Notes: a model not told the origin generated them from the sequence alone. Counted from the stretch's first letter, positions 1 through 7,562 are shown. The stretch is DNA of 8,070 nucleotides from JBFHFS01 sp041583495 (GCA_041583495.1 JBFHFS010000098.1:1-8070); one strand, 5' to 3'. Translations and numbers: made by a program.

Positions 1-1
1 A

Positions 2-142
2 TGGGATTACCCCGAAGCACCGCTTGAGAAAGATCAATTAAATGATCACAAAACGGTTTTAAGGGATCTCTCCAGACAAGCGGAAGCCTGGTCGAAGGAG
101 AGAAGAATCAAAGAGGCTGAATATTTGCTGGAGAACAGGTAG
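2..142 (+). CDS. C-terminal fragment of an unidentified protein (5' end outside window)
   Basis: An open frame enters from the left edge and ends at TAG (140-142), giving 46 residues that begin WDYPEAPLEKDQ and end AEYLLENR. The tail is highly charged (many K, R, E and D) and looks like one or two amphipathic helices. I do not recognise the family. No terminator is visible between its stop and the next promoter box at 191, so some read-through into the glycosidase operon is possible. It is on the same strand as the GH89 gene, 183 bp upstream, and could belong to the same locus. An ATG at position 1 is in another frame that stops at 25-27, so it is not the start of this gene. That the frame is coding is inferred from its position, its residue composition and the co-directional neighbour. 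Confidence 0.5.
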   Translation, partial: WDYPEAPLEKDQLNDHKTVLRDLSRQAEAWSKERRIKEAEYLLENR

Positions 143-190
143 GTGAAGTTGTTTATTAATATAACACGGCCCATGACCGACTCATTCCTT

Positions 191-198
191 TATCTTTG
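191..198 (+). promoter_or_regulatory. Candidate -7 promoter box for the GH89-GH31 operon
   Basis: TATCTTTG matches the Bacteroidota -7 consensus TAnnTTTG exactly and sits between the upstream stop (142) and the GH89 start (326). No TTG -33 element occurs at the usual 17-23 bp spacing; the nearest TTG (149-151) is too far upstream. Transcription would start near 203-206 and leave a leader of about 120 nt, in which I see no strong hairpin or known riboswitch. Confidence 0.4.
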
Positions 199-325
199 TC
201 AGTATTAACGGGATATATAAACAGATGAATCTCGTGGTTAAGATTTAGATAACGCCTGTACAACCCGCGATTGGAAGGATTGGAAATTTCGAACTGACTG
301 TAAAATATGTTGATTTAATTATGTT

Positions 326-2602
326 ATGAAAAAAATTAAAATGTGTGGAGTAATGAATTGTTTGAAAACATTTTGGCTCGTGGGTGTTGTCCTGATTGTC
401 GGGCTGAGTTCATGCAATGGTAATAAGAAAACTTCGGAAACTTCCGATAACAGCGATGTTCTTGAGAATGTATATGCTTTGGCTGAAAGAGTGCTTGACG
501 AAAAAGCTGAACACTTCATTTTTGAGTTAACAGAGGAAGCGGCAGAAAATGATTTTTTTGAACTTTCCTCGAACGACGGTAAAATAGTCATCAGAGGGCA
601 AAATGGAATTTCACTGGCCTCAGGGTTAAACCATTATCTGAAAAAGTATTGTCATTCGCAATACACCACCATTGATGAGCAAATTTCACTGCCTGAAAAA
701 CTGCCTCTGCCAGAATCGGTAGAACGGGTTAAGACAGAACATAAATACAGGTATTTCTTCAATGTATGTACCTTCAGCTATACCATGGCCTGGTGGGACT
801 GGGAACAGTGGGAACGTCAAATAGACTGGATGGCTATGAATGGGGTAAACCTGCCACTGGCTATTACCGGTCAGGAAGCCGTCTGGTATGAGGTCTATAA
901 GGAACTGGGATTTAGCGATCAGCAAATAGATGATTTTCTGGTAGGGCCTGCATACTTTCCCTGGGGATGGATGGGTAATGTGGACGGATTGGGTGGTCCG
1001 CTGCCCCAATCATGGAGAGAAAATCATAAATTGCTGCAAAAGAAGATTCTTGAGCGGGAACGAGCCCTGGGGATGACCCCTATTCTGCAGGCATTTTCGG
1101 GTCATGTGCCCGAATCCCTAAAAGAGATCTTTCCCGAGGCCTCCATCCATCAAACCGGTAACTGGTCGGCCGGATTTGGCGGCACCTATTTCCTGGACCC
1201 TGCTGATAAACTCTTTGAGAGAATAGGAAAACTGTATATTGAAAAGCAAACAGAGATGTTTGGTACCGATCATTATTACTCCGCCGATTGTTTTAACGAA
1301 GTAAATCCCGATACCGATGATCCCGAATTTCTGACCTCCATGAGCAAAACGGTGTATCATTCAATTGCCGCAGCCGATCCACAGGCTGTATGGGTGATGC
1401 AGGCCTGGTTTTTATATTACAGCATTGACGATTTTTGGAAAGAACCCCAAAGTAAGGCGCTGCTTGGCGGTGTGCCTGATGATAAGCTGTTAATACTTGA
1501 TCTCTACGGTGAATTACATCCTACCTGGAAGAAAAAATCTTCTTTTTATGGTAAACCCTGGATCTGGAATGTGCTTCATAATTTTGGCGGAAGAACCAGT
1601 ATGAGCGGTAAGATTAGCGATATGGCTGCCGGTCTGAATGAGGCCATGAGCAGTCCGGAAAAAGGAAACCTCTCAGGCATAGGCATGGCCATGGAATATT
1701 TCGGCAATAATCCGGTGATTCAGGAATATGTTATGGACAATGTCTGGTCAACCCCTGACAAGGATGTTCAGGAATGGTTGTCGTTGTACGTTGTAAACCG
1801 GTATGGCGCTAAAAATGACGTTGCCGATAAAGCCTGGAAGGGGATGCTCGAAACCGTTTATAACACCCACAAACAAACCGGAACCTTTTTGTGCGAACGC
1901 CCCGGATTTTATGACCCTGAAATGGCTTACCGGACGAGCCCTGTCCCCGACTACGACCAGAAAGTACTGGCCCAGGCCCTGAGTGATTTGTTACAGTGCG
2001 CCGATAAGTTCGGAAATCTGGATACCTACCAGTTCGACCTGGTCAATCTAACCCGACAAGTCATCAGCCCACTGGCCTATTCCTGGATCCTCGAATTGGA
2101 GAAGGCTTATAAAAACAAGGATTTAGATGCTTTCCTTAAGGTAAAAGACCAATATATAGGGCTCATAAAGGATTTCGATTTGCTGCTGGGAAGCCGAAAA
2201 GAGTATCTGCTGGGTACCTGGATTGAAGATGCCAAAAGGTGGGGCGAAACAGATGAGGAAAAAGCGCTGTACGAATGGAATGCCCGGAATTTGATTACCC
2301 AGTGGGGAGAGGAATGTACCGAGGGACAATATGACGACCTGAATAATTACGCCTATAAGCAGTGGGCCGGCATGTTTACCGACTATCATCTGGTGAGGTG
2401 GACCCGTTTTTTTGACCAGGTAGAAAAAGCCATCAGGAACAATGAAGAATGGGACCGTTCCCGGTTTTTGGAATCTTCCTGCCAATGGGAAAAGAGCTGG
2501 TCGCATCAGCAAAACCTGTTCCCCACAGAACCAAAGGGCGATCCTGTTGAGTTGTCGAAAGATATTTGGGATAAGTATTCGAAATACATAACATCCAAAT
2601 AA
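326..2602 (+). CDS. Alpha-N-acetylglucosaminidase lipoprotein (NAGLU family, GH89)
   Basis: This is an exo-acting retaining glycosidase that removes terminal alpha-linked N-acetylglucosamine, as human NAGLU does in heparan sulfate breakdown and bacterial GH89 enzymes do on mucin-type glycans. The 758-residue protein starts with a lysine-containing n-region, a hydrophobic stretch (about 17-27) and a lipobox LSSC with Cys30, so it should be a lipoprotein. An N-terminal alpha/beta domain (about 45-130) precedes the catalytic barrel (about 140-480), which carries the family block YFFNVCTFSYTMAWWDWEQW from 143 and PAYFPWGWMGN at 208. By comparison with human NAGLU, the acid/base is Glu325 in DCFNEVNPD and the nucleophile is Glu457 in GIGMAMEYFG. 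A helical C-terminal domain (about 490-735) contains the typical YKQWAGMFTDYHLVRW. Length is normal for bacterial members. Start 326 is chosen because it gives a basic signal peptide; in-frame ATGs at 341 and 353 would also leave a usable signal. There is no Shine-Dalgarno sequence, as is usual in Bacteroidota. It is the first gene of an operon with the GH31 gene 27 bp downstream. Confidence 0.96.
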   Translation: MKKIKMCGVMNCLKTFWLVGVVLIVGLSSCNGNKKTSETSDNSDVLENVYALAERVLDEKAEHFIFELTEEAAENDFFELSSNDGKIVIRGQNGISLASGLNHYLKKYCHSQYTTIDEQISLPEKLPLPESVERVKTEHKYRYFFNVCTFSYTMAWWDWEQWERQIDWMAMNGVNLPLAITGQEAVWYEVYKELGFSDQQIDDFLVGPAYFPWGWMGNVDGLGGPLPQSWRENHKLLQKKILERERALGMTPILQAFSGHVPESLKEIFPEASIHQTGNWSAGFGGTYFLDPADKLFERIGKLYIEKQTEMFGTDHYYSADCFNEVNPDTDDPEFLTSMSKTVYHSIAAADPQAVWVMQAWFLYYSIDDFWKEPQSKALLGGVPDDKLLILDLYGELHPTWKKKSSFYGKPWIWNVLHNFGGRTSMSGKISDMAAGLNEAMSSPEKGNLSGIGMAMEYFGNNPVIQEYVMDNVWSTPDKDVQEWLSLYVVNRYGAKNDVADKAWKGMLETVYNTHKQTGTFLCERPGFYDPEMAYRTSPVPDYDQKVLAQALSDLLQCADKFGNLDTYQFDLVNLTRQVISPLAYSWILELEKAYKNKDLDAFLKVKDQYIGLIKDFDLLLGSRKEYLLGTWIEDAKRWGETDEEKALYEWNARNLITQWGEECTEGQYDDLNNYAYKQWAGMFTDYHLVRWTRFFDQVEKAIRNNEEWDRSRFLESSCQWEKSWSHQQNLFPTEPKGDPVELSKDIWDKYSKYITSK

Positions 2603-2629
2603 CCTTTTTTTACCTAAAAAATCAAACCC

Positions 2630-4645
2630 ATGAATTTTAAATTGTTCGCACTATTAATCTCAATGGTTCTGAGCCTAAACGGCTATGCCCAGACAGAGAC
2701 AACAGGCCCTTTCACCAAAAGTCCCAATAAACTGGAATGGATGGGGAATGGAGAAAAACTGTGTATTGAACCTTTTGGCAAAGATGCCTTAAGATTTCGT
2801 TCAAGCCGCAGCCTGCGTATAGCAGATCAGGATTGGAACTTAATAAAACCCAAGGATAATAGTAACTTTACCATTACTGTAAGTGACCAAAAAGCAGTCA
2901 TATCCAATGGCTTTATTAAAGCAGAAGTGAATGCCTGGGGAGGCGTTACTTATTCCAACGGTGAGGGCAAAGTCCTCTTTAGTAACGGTAAGTATCAAAG
3001 GCAATATGTGAGTAAAGGGAGTGACCTTTTCCAAATCGAAGTATCTTTCGAAACAGATAAAGATGAGAAATTATACGGGATGGGCCAATATGCCAATGGC
3101 TTTTTGGATTTAAAAGGAACGGTTCTGGAGCTGGTTCAGGAAAACACTCAGATCTCCATCCCGTTTCTGCTTTCTACAAATGGTTATGGATTAATCTGGA
3201 ATAACCCATCAGTAGGTAGAGCCGAATTTGCCCTCAACCTCACTCGTTTTTCTGCAGAATTATCCAAACAGGTAGATTTTGTTTTGATCGCTAAACACTC
3301 GATAGCAGAAACCCAAAGAGCTTATACCGACCTAACGGGTAAATCTCCCGAAATGCCCTATTACGCTACCGGTTTCTGGCAGTCAAAAAATCGTTATGCC
3401 TCACAGGAGGAGTTAATGGAAGTGGCCAGAGAATATAAGAGACGTAATTTACCCCTTTCGGTGATCGTAGCAGATTACTACCATTGGCCGGTTTCGGGAG
3501 ATTGGAAATTCAATAAAAAATATTGGCCCGATGTGCCTGCCATGACCAAAGAGCTTAAAGACATGGAGGTGGAATTACTGGTGTCTGTTTGGCCAACTGT
3601 TGCCAGGGAGTGCGAGGATTATCAATTGATGAAGAATAATAACTACCTAATCAATACCGAACAGGGAAGTAATATCCTCATGGAAGGAAGAGACCTGCTT
3701 TATGTTGTGGATTTTACAAACCCTGCAGCCAGAGACTTTATGTGGGGTAAAATAAAGAAAAATTACTTCGATAATGGAATTAAAATGTTTTGGTTAGATG
3801 AAGCAGAACCCGATATACCTACTTCCTCCATCAAAAACCTGAGATATTTTGCCGGCAATGGTTTAGAATTGTCAAATATCTACCCTTATTATTTTGCTAA
3901 AACTTTCTACGAGGGCCAAAAAGCCATAGGTCAAAAAGATATCATTAACCTGGTAAGAAGCGGATGGATCGGATCCCAAAGATTCGGAACCCTCTTATGG
4001 TCGGGGGATATTCGAGGAACCTATGACTCTTATAGAAGACAAATAAAAGCAGGATTAAATATCTCACTTTGCGGTATTCCCTGGTGGAACACCGACATAG
4101 GTGGATTCGGCAGCGACCCACAGAAAGAGGGTTATAATGAGCTGTTGGTGAGATGGTTCCAGTATGGGTGTTTCTGCCCGGTGATGAGACTGCACGGTGA
4201 CAACCAACCCAAGCATCTCCTGGAAGGACAACTAAGAGGTTCAGGTGCACCTAACGAGGTCTGGAGCTTTGGAGAAGAGGCTTACCAAATCCTGGCCCAT
4301 TATTTAAAAGTCAGAGAAAAATTAAGACCTTACATTTTCGAGCAGATGAAAAAGGCTTCGGAAACCGGAGACCCGGTGATGCGTCCAATGTTTTATGACT
4401 TCCCGGATGACCAAAACACCTACGATTATGAATATCAATATTTGTTTGGACCCGATCTTCTGGTAGCCCCGGTTATTGAAGCCGGCATTACCCAGCAAGT
4501 CGTTTATCTTCCAAAGGGAGCTGATTGGACAGATGCCAGAAATGGGAAAACCTATAAAGGAGGAAAAGAAATCACCATTAAAGTCGATTTAAATGATATC
4601 CCTGTCTTTTGCAAAGACGCATTTAAGTTCACTCTTAAAGACTAA
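2630..4645 (+). CDS. Secreted GH31 family alpha-glycosidase (alpha-glucosidase/alpha-xylosidase-like)
   Basis: GH31 enzymes are retaining exo-alpha-glycosidases; known specificities include alpha-glucose, alpha-xylose, alpha-galactose and alpha-GalNAc. The 671-residue protein has a signal peptide (1-20, ending NGYA|QTE) without a lipobox, so it is probably periplasmic or secreted. An N-terminal beta-sandwich (about 28-235) precedes the catalytic barrel (about 240-575) and a C-terminal beta domain (about 580-671). The nucleophile is Asp390 in FWLDEAEPD and the acid/base is Asp460 in LLWSGDIRGTYDS. The family blocks CGIPWWNTDIGGFG (481-494) and RLHGD (520-524) are present. The segment GFWQSKNRYASQEEL (248-262) and the DEAEPD form of the nucleophile motif resemble the alpha-xylosidase side of the family more than MalZ-type alpha-glucosidases, but specificity cannot be settled by eye. 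The gene follows the GH89 stop by 27 bp with no terminator between them, so they are cotranscribed. It ends in tandem stops TAA-TGA and is followed by a strong terminator. Confidence 0.94.
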   Translation: MNFKLFALLISMVLSLNGYAQTETTGPFTKSPNKLEWMGNGEKLCIEPFGKDALRFRSSRSLRIADQDWNLIKPKDNSNFTITVSDQKAVISNGFIKAEVNAWGGVTYSNGEGKVLFSNGKYQRQYVSKGSDLFQIEVSFETDKDEKLYGMGQYANGFLDLKGTVLELVQENTQISIPFLLSTNGYGLIWNNPSVGRAEFALNLTRFSAELSKQVDFVLIAKHSIAETQRAYTDLTGKSPEMPYYATGFWQSKNRYASQEELMEVAREYKRRNLPLSVIVADYYHWPVSGDWKFNKKYWPDVPAMTKELKDMEVELLVSVWPTVARECEDYQLMKNNNYLINTEQGSNILMEGRDLLYVVDFTNPAARDFMWGKIKKNYFDNGIKMFWLDEAEPDIPTSSIKNLRYFAGNGLELSNIYPYYFAKTFYEGQKAIGQKDIINLVRSGWIGSQRFGTLLWSGDIRGTYDSYRRQIKAGLNISLCGIPWWNTDIGGFGSDPQKEGYNELLVRWFQYGCFCPVMRLHGDNQPKHLLEGQLRGSGAPNEVWSFGEEAYQILAHYLKVREKLRPYIFEQMKKASETGDPVMRPMFYDFPDDQNTYDYEYQYLFGPDLLVAPVIEAGITQQVVYLPKGADWTDARNGKTYKGGKEITIKVDLNDIPVFCKDAFKFTLKD

Positions 4646-4703
4646 TGAGGCGAATTTTTAACCGGCATTGATTCAATAGGGTTGACCGTTTGGTTCTAAC
4701 TTG

Positions 4704-4755
4704 AAGTCGTATCCCCGGGATTATTTAATAACCCCGGAGATACGACTTTTTAGTT
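4704..4755 (+). terminator. Intrinsic terminator of the GH89-GH31 operon
   Basis: A perfect 10-bp outer stem pairs 4704-4713 (AAGTCGTATC) with 4739-4748. After one C/A mismatch, 5 more G-C pairs follow (4715-4719 with 4733-4737), leaving a 13-nt AT-rich loop. A T-rich run (TTTTTAGTTTTTT) follows on the + strand. On the - strand the stem is not followed by a T-run, so it serves the + operon and not metY. Confidence 0.9.
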
Positions 4756-4900
4756 TTTTATTGATTCGTAGGCAACCCGAATTTCACATTTTGAGATAAG
4801 CCGGGTTCAAAAAATCCAACTTTTCTCCGGGAGTGGACCTCTTTATAAAGGCCCTGACCCACCTTCCCAAATTAAGCCACACCCTCGATTCAACCTTCAG

Positions 4901-6184
4901 TTATTCGTTATAAGCTTTCTTTAAAGCTTGTTCTATATCGGAGATAATGTCATCCGCATTCTCAATCCCAACCGAAAAACGGATAAGGTCGGGTGTGATG
5001 CCTGCCTTCAGCAGCTGCTCGTCGGTGAGTTGCCGATGGGTGTGACTGGCGGGGTGAAGCACTGAGGTTCTGGCATCTGCCACGTGGGTAACGATGGCTG
5101 CCAACTTCAGGCTGTCCATAAAGCGGATAGAATTTCCTCGGCCCCCTTCCAGCCCAAAGGTGACCACTCCGCAGGAGCCATCCGGCAGGTATTTCCGGGC
5201 CAGGGTGTAGTATTTATTCTCTTTTAAACCACTGTAGTTAACCCACTTTACTCTGTCGTTCTTTTGAAGGTATTCGGCCACTTTCTGAGCATTCTCGCAG
5301 TGACGCTTCACCCGCAGATGTAAGGTCTCCAGACCCAGGTTAATAAGAAAGGCATTGTTGGGCGACTGGATAGACCCCAGATCTCTCATGAGTTGAACGG
5401 TGGCCTTGGTGATATATGCCATCTTCCCAAATCTCTCGGTATAGATTACGCCATGATAGGACGCGTCGGGGGTGGTGAGTTCGGGGAACTTTTCTTTGTA
5501 AGCGTCCCAGTCAAAATTGCCGCTATCCACAATGACGCCTCCCACGGTGGTGGCATGTCCGTCCATATACTTGGTTGTGGAATGAATCACAATGTCGGCA
5601 CCCCATTCAAAAGGCCGACAATTCATCGGTGTGGCAAAGGTGTTATCCACAATTAGAGGTACCCCCTTCTGATGTGCTATTTTGGCCATCTTTTCTATGT
5701 CCAGAACAGTGAGGCCCGGATTAGAAATGGTCTCGGCAAACAGGGCTTTGGTGTTGCTTTTAAAGGCCGCCAGGATTTCACTTTCAGGTGCTTCCTGATC
5801 GATAAATGAGACCTCTATCCCCAGCTTTTTTAAGGTTACCGCAAAAAGATTAAAGGTTCCCCCATAGATCTCCGTGGTGCTGATGAAATGGTCACCGGCA
5901 GAACAGATATTGAATATGGAGAAGAATGAAGCAGCCTGCCCCGATGAGGTGAGCATGGCGCCAACGCCCCCTTCCAGAAGGGCTATCTTCTTAGCCACCG
6001 CATCGTTGGTCGGGTTTTGCAGACGGGTGTAGAAATAGCCCTCCTCTTCCAGGTCGAAGAGCTTACCCATTTGCTCGCTGGTCTCATATTTGAAAGTGGT
6101 GCTTTGATAGATGGGCAGAACTCTGGGTTCTCCCTTTTTGGGCTTCCAACCCGCCTGGACACAAAGCGTTTCGCGATTTTTCAT
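4901..6184 (-). CDS. metY: O-acetylhomoserine sulfhydrylase (O-acetylhomoserine aminocarboxypropyltransferase), PLP-dependent
   Basis: This cytoplasmic enzyme converts O-acetyl-L-homoserine plus sulfide to L-homocysteine and acetate, the direct sulfhydrylation route to methionine. The 427-residue protein is a full-length member of the Cys/Met metabolism PLP family (fold-type I). The Schiff-base lysine is Lys205 in HSTTKYMDGH. Tyr52 and Arg54 in YFYTRLQNPT should bind the PLP phosphate across the dimer, Tyr107 in TEIYGGT stacks on the ring, Asp180 in VDNTFATP contacts the pyridine nitrogen, and Arg402 in LIRFSVGIEN binds substrate carboxylate. The longer insert around 222-250 and the ending HPASHTHRQL (about 377-386) point to the O-acetylhomoserine group rather than cystathionine gamma-synthase or beta-lyase. 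The ATG at 6184 gives the usual short family N-terminus (MKNRETLCVQAGW). The gene is monocistronic in this view: a terminator lies upstream after the tRNA. No clear - strand terminator is visible in the 255 bp beyond its stop, which lie between it and the convergent GH31 gene. Confidence 0.94.
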   Translation of the reverse strand: MKNRETLCVQAGWKPKKGEPRVLPIYQSTTFKYETSEQMGKLFDLEEEGYFYTRLQNPTNDAVAKKIALLEGGVGAMLTSSGQAASFFSIFNICSAGDHFISTTEIYGGTFNLFAVTLKKLGIEVSFIDQEAPESEILAAFKSNTKALFAETISNPGLTVLDIEKMAKIAHQKGVPLIVDNTFATPMNCRPFEWGADIVIHSTTKYMDGHATTVGGVIVDSGNFDWDAYKEKFPELTTPDASYHGVIYTERFGKMAYITKATVQLMRDLGSIQSPNNAFLINLGLETLHLRVKRHCENAQKVAEYLQKNDRVKWVNYSGLKENKYYTLARKYLPDGSCGVVTFGLEGGRGNSIRFMDSLKLAAIVTHVADARTSVLHPASHTHRQLTDEQLLKAGITPDLIRFSVGIENADDIISDIEQALKKAYNE

Positions 6185-6339
6185 CTTAATTGGGTTTTAT
6201 TAATTCGTTGATATCTAATTTTAAAAGGATCTCATGCTCACTTTTTGTCTGAAGTGTCTGTTTCTGAAAATTCCAGTATTCCAGGCTCATCGGGTGAATA
6301 TTCGCAAAAAGTAATTATTCATCGGATGCGTAAAGAAAC
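6185..6339 (-). other. metY leader region, promoter not firmly located
   Basis: About 155 bp lie between the tRNA terminator and the metY start, so the metY promoter must be here. The best candidate is TACTTTTTG (6313-6305), one base longer than the TAnnTTTG box, with a TTG 25 bp upstream; this is a weak match. A start there would leave a leader of more than 110 nt. I looked for a SAM-I or SAM-II riboswitch, which would be natural for this gene, and saw no recognisable core. Only a short CACTT/AAGTG hairpin is present near 6238-6257. Confidence 0.3.
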
Positions 6340-6380
6340 AAAAAACCGCAACACCTTTTTAGAAGGAGTTGCGGTTTTTT
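6340..6380 (-). terminator. Intrinsic terminator of tRNA-Arg
   Basis: A 13-bp perfect stem pairs 6340-6352 with 6368-6380 (core CCGCAAC/GTTGCGG flanked by A6/T6). An A/A mismatch, 4 further pairs (CCTT/AAGG) and a 5-nt loop complete it. It starts 4 nt beyond the tRNA 3' end. Because the arms end in A6 and T6 it is symmetric and could stop transcription in both directions. It separates the tRNA from metY. Confidence 0.9.
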
Positions 6381-6384
6381 AAAG

Positions 6385-6458
6385 TGATCCGGATGGGATT
6401 CGAACCCATGACCCACAGCTTAGAAGGCTGTTGCTCTATCCAGCTGAGCTACCGAACC
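6385..6458 (-). tRNA. trnR: tRNA-Arg (anticodon TCT)
   Basis: The 74-nt cloverleaf folds completely on the - strand. The acceptor GGTTCGG pairs with CCGGATC using two G-U wobbles, with discriminator A. The D-arm is GCTC/GAGC, and the anticodon stem ACAGC/GCTGT encloses loop CTTCTAA. The T-arm is ATGGG/CCCAT with loop TTCGAAT. The anticodon at positions 34-36 is TCT, which reads AGA and AGG. CCA is not encoded (ACTT follows), so it is added after transcription. It has its own promoter box and terminator. Confidence 0.97.
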
Positions 6459-6476
6459 CTTTTGCTTTTAGCGGTG

Positions 6477-6484
6477 CAAATATA
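6477..6484 (-). promoter_or_regulatory. -7 promoter box of tRNA-Arg
   Basis: On the - strand TATATTTG matches the Bacteroidota TAnnTTTG box exactly and is followed by C. It ends 18 nt before the mature tRNA 5' end, which places the start about 12 nt upstream of the tRNA. No TTG lies at the preferred 17-23 bp spacing; the nearest is 27 bp upstream. Confidence 0.55.
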
Positions 6485-6521
6485 TTAAAAAAGATAGGAA
6501 TCGCCATGCCACAAGGCAACT

Positions 6522-6537
6522 AATCTCCGAAGAGATT
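6522..6537 (-). terminator. UUCG-tetraloop hairpin after the isomerase-like gene
   Basis: On the - strand AATCTC-TTCG-GAGATT forms a perfect 6-bp stem with the very stable C(UUCG)G loop, 15 nt beyond the stop of the isomerase-like gene. On the + strand the loop would be CGAA, so the - strand is the likely functional one. No T-run follows directly; a TTTTTT tract comes about 26 nt later (6495-6490). It is therefore either a weak terminator or a 3'-end stabilising hairpin. Confidence 0.4.
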
Positions 6538-6552
6538 TGAAGTGGTTGTGAA

Positions 6553-7548
6553 TCATGAGGTTGTAGTGGGTTCGGTGCCGGGTTGACCATACCCCTCATG
6601 GGTAAAGGCCTCCCGAATGAGCTGCAGACTCCTGGGAATAGCCGTCATCGGGTCTTCGTTTCCTTCGAATTCGATGGAGACGTATCCCTGATAGTTTACC
6701 GCCCTGAATATTTGGGCTACCCGCTGGTAGTCGATGTCGAGGGTGTACCACTTTCCACCTCCAAAGTAGGTCTTGGCCTGGATAAGCGAGGTTTGGGGGG
6801 CCATATCCATGAGTTGTGAATATTGGTTCTCAAGGAAATTGCCTGTGTCGGATGTGATTTGCAGCCAGGGGGAGTTGAGGGCATTGACAATCCGCAATAC
6901 GCCCTGTGCGGTACGGCCCAATCCCCAATGGTTTTCGAGGCCCAGCACCACTCCGCATTTTTCGGCGGTGGGCAGGCACTGCCCAATGGAATCAATTACC
7001 CATTTAAAGCCGTCCTCTTCGGTATATCCTTCCAGTACGGGCTCAATGCCTTTGTTGGCCATCAGCTCGTCGAACGAGTGAATGGTTCTCCATCTGCCCG
7101 TATTCAGGCGCATGGTGGGAATGCCCAGCTGATAGGCCAATTCAATTTGGTGAATGGTCTTTGAAATCTCTTCATCGCGTTGAGCCTTATCGGGAAATAC
7201 AAATCCCTGGTGCGTGGAGAACCCCATTAAATCCAATCCGGCATGAAAAGCTTGCCGCTTCAGTTTTTGAAGGTAATTGTTCTCCTCCGATTGCATTTGA
7301 ACCAGCAGCAATTCAATCCCATCGAAGCCCATCCGGGCTGCCTTTTCAATACACCCTTCAATGGGGGTCTCTTCCCTGGGCCCGTTGAATTGCCAAAACG
7401 AATAGGTGGATACCCCGATGGGGTTGCATCTAAGCTTTTTTGGTGGCGTAGGGGCCTCCTTTTTGACGGGGGTGCAGGCAAGGGCTAAGCCCGTGCCGAC
7501 AGCTGCTACGGCTGCCTTTTGGATAAAGGTTCGTCGATCGGACTTCAT
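6553..7548 (-). CDS. Tat-exported lipoprotein, sugar phosphate isomerase/epimerase family (xylose-isomerase-like TIM barrel)
   Basis: The 331-residue protein opens with a twin-arginine signal, DRRTFIQK (Arg5-Arg6), followed by a short hydrophobic stretch and a lipobox LALAC (Cys25). It should therefore be exported folded through Tat and lipid-anchored in the cell envelope. A proline/lysine linker (26-40) leads into an AP-endonuclease-2/xylose-isomerase-like TIM barrel (about 42-315). The likely divalent-metal ligands are present: Glu205 in LGLENHWG, Asp234 in TSDTGNF, Gln257 in LIQAKT and Glu293 in SIEFEG, with His207 close to the first. The fold is shared by hydroxypyruvate isomerase, IolE and tagatose/psicose epimerases. 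The exact reaction is unknown, and an exported copy is unlikely to meet sugar phosphates, so a free or oxidised sugar is more plausible. The start at 7548 is fixed by the Tat motif right behind it. The gene is monocistronic on this strand and its neighbours give no pathway. Confidence 0.9.
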   Translation of the reverse strand: MKSDRRTFIQKAAVAAVGTGLALACTPVKKEAPTPPKKLRCNPIGVSTYSFWQFNGPREETPIEGCIEKAARMGFDGIELLLVQMQSEENNYLQKLKRQAFHAGLDLMGFSTHQGFVFPDKAQRDEEISKTIHQIELAYQLGIPTMRLNTGRWRTIHSFDELMANKGIEPVLEGYTEEDGFKWVIDSIGQCLPTAEKCGVVLGLENHWGLGRTAQGVLRIVNALNSPWLQITSDTGNFLENQYSQLMDMAPQTSLIQAKTYFGGGKWYTLDIDYQRVAQIFRAVNYQGYVSIEFEGNEDPMTAIPRSLQLIREAFTHEGYGQPGTEPTTTS

Positions 7549-7562
7549 AATGAGAGAGGTTG

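Noticed and set aside
220..250. Tiny reading frame (MNLVVKI) in the GH89 leader
   Set aside because: Seven codons with no attenuator hairpin after it; expected by chance.
319..591. Open frame on the - strand overlapping the GH89 signal-peptide region
   Set aside because: It is a shadow of the GH89 gene, with serine-rich low-complexity composition and no recognisable domain.
4760..4900. AACCCG/CGGGTT and CTTTATAAAG repeats as a metY terminator
   Set aside because: The stems are short or have large loops, and no T-run follows on the - strand.
6340..6380. The A6/T6 hairpin considered as a riboswitch expression platform for metY
   Set aside because: It directly abuts the tRNA 3' end, so it is the tRNA terminator, and there is no aptamer upstream of it, only the tRNA.
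6717..7164. Several open frames on both strands inside the isomerase-like gene
   Set aside because: They overlap a full-length protein with intact family motifs; their translations show no domain and odd composition.
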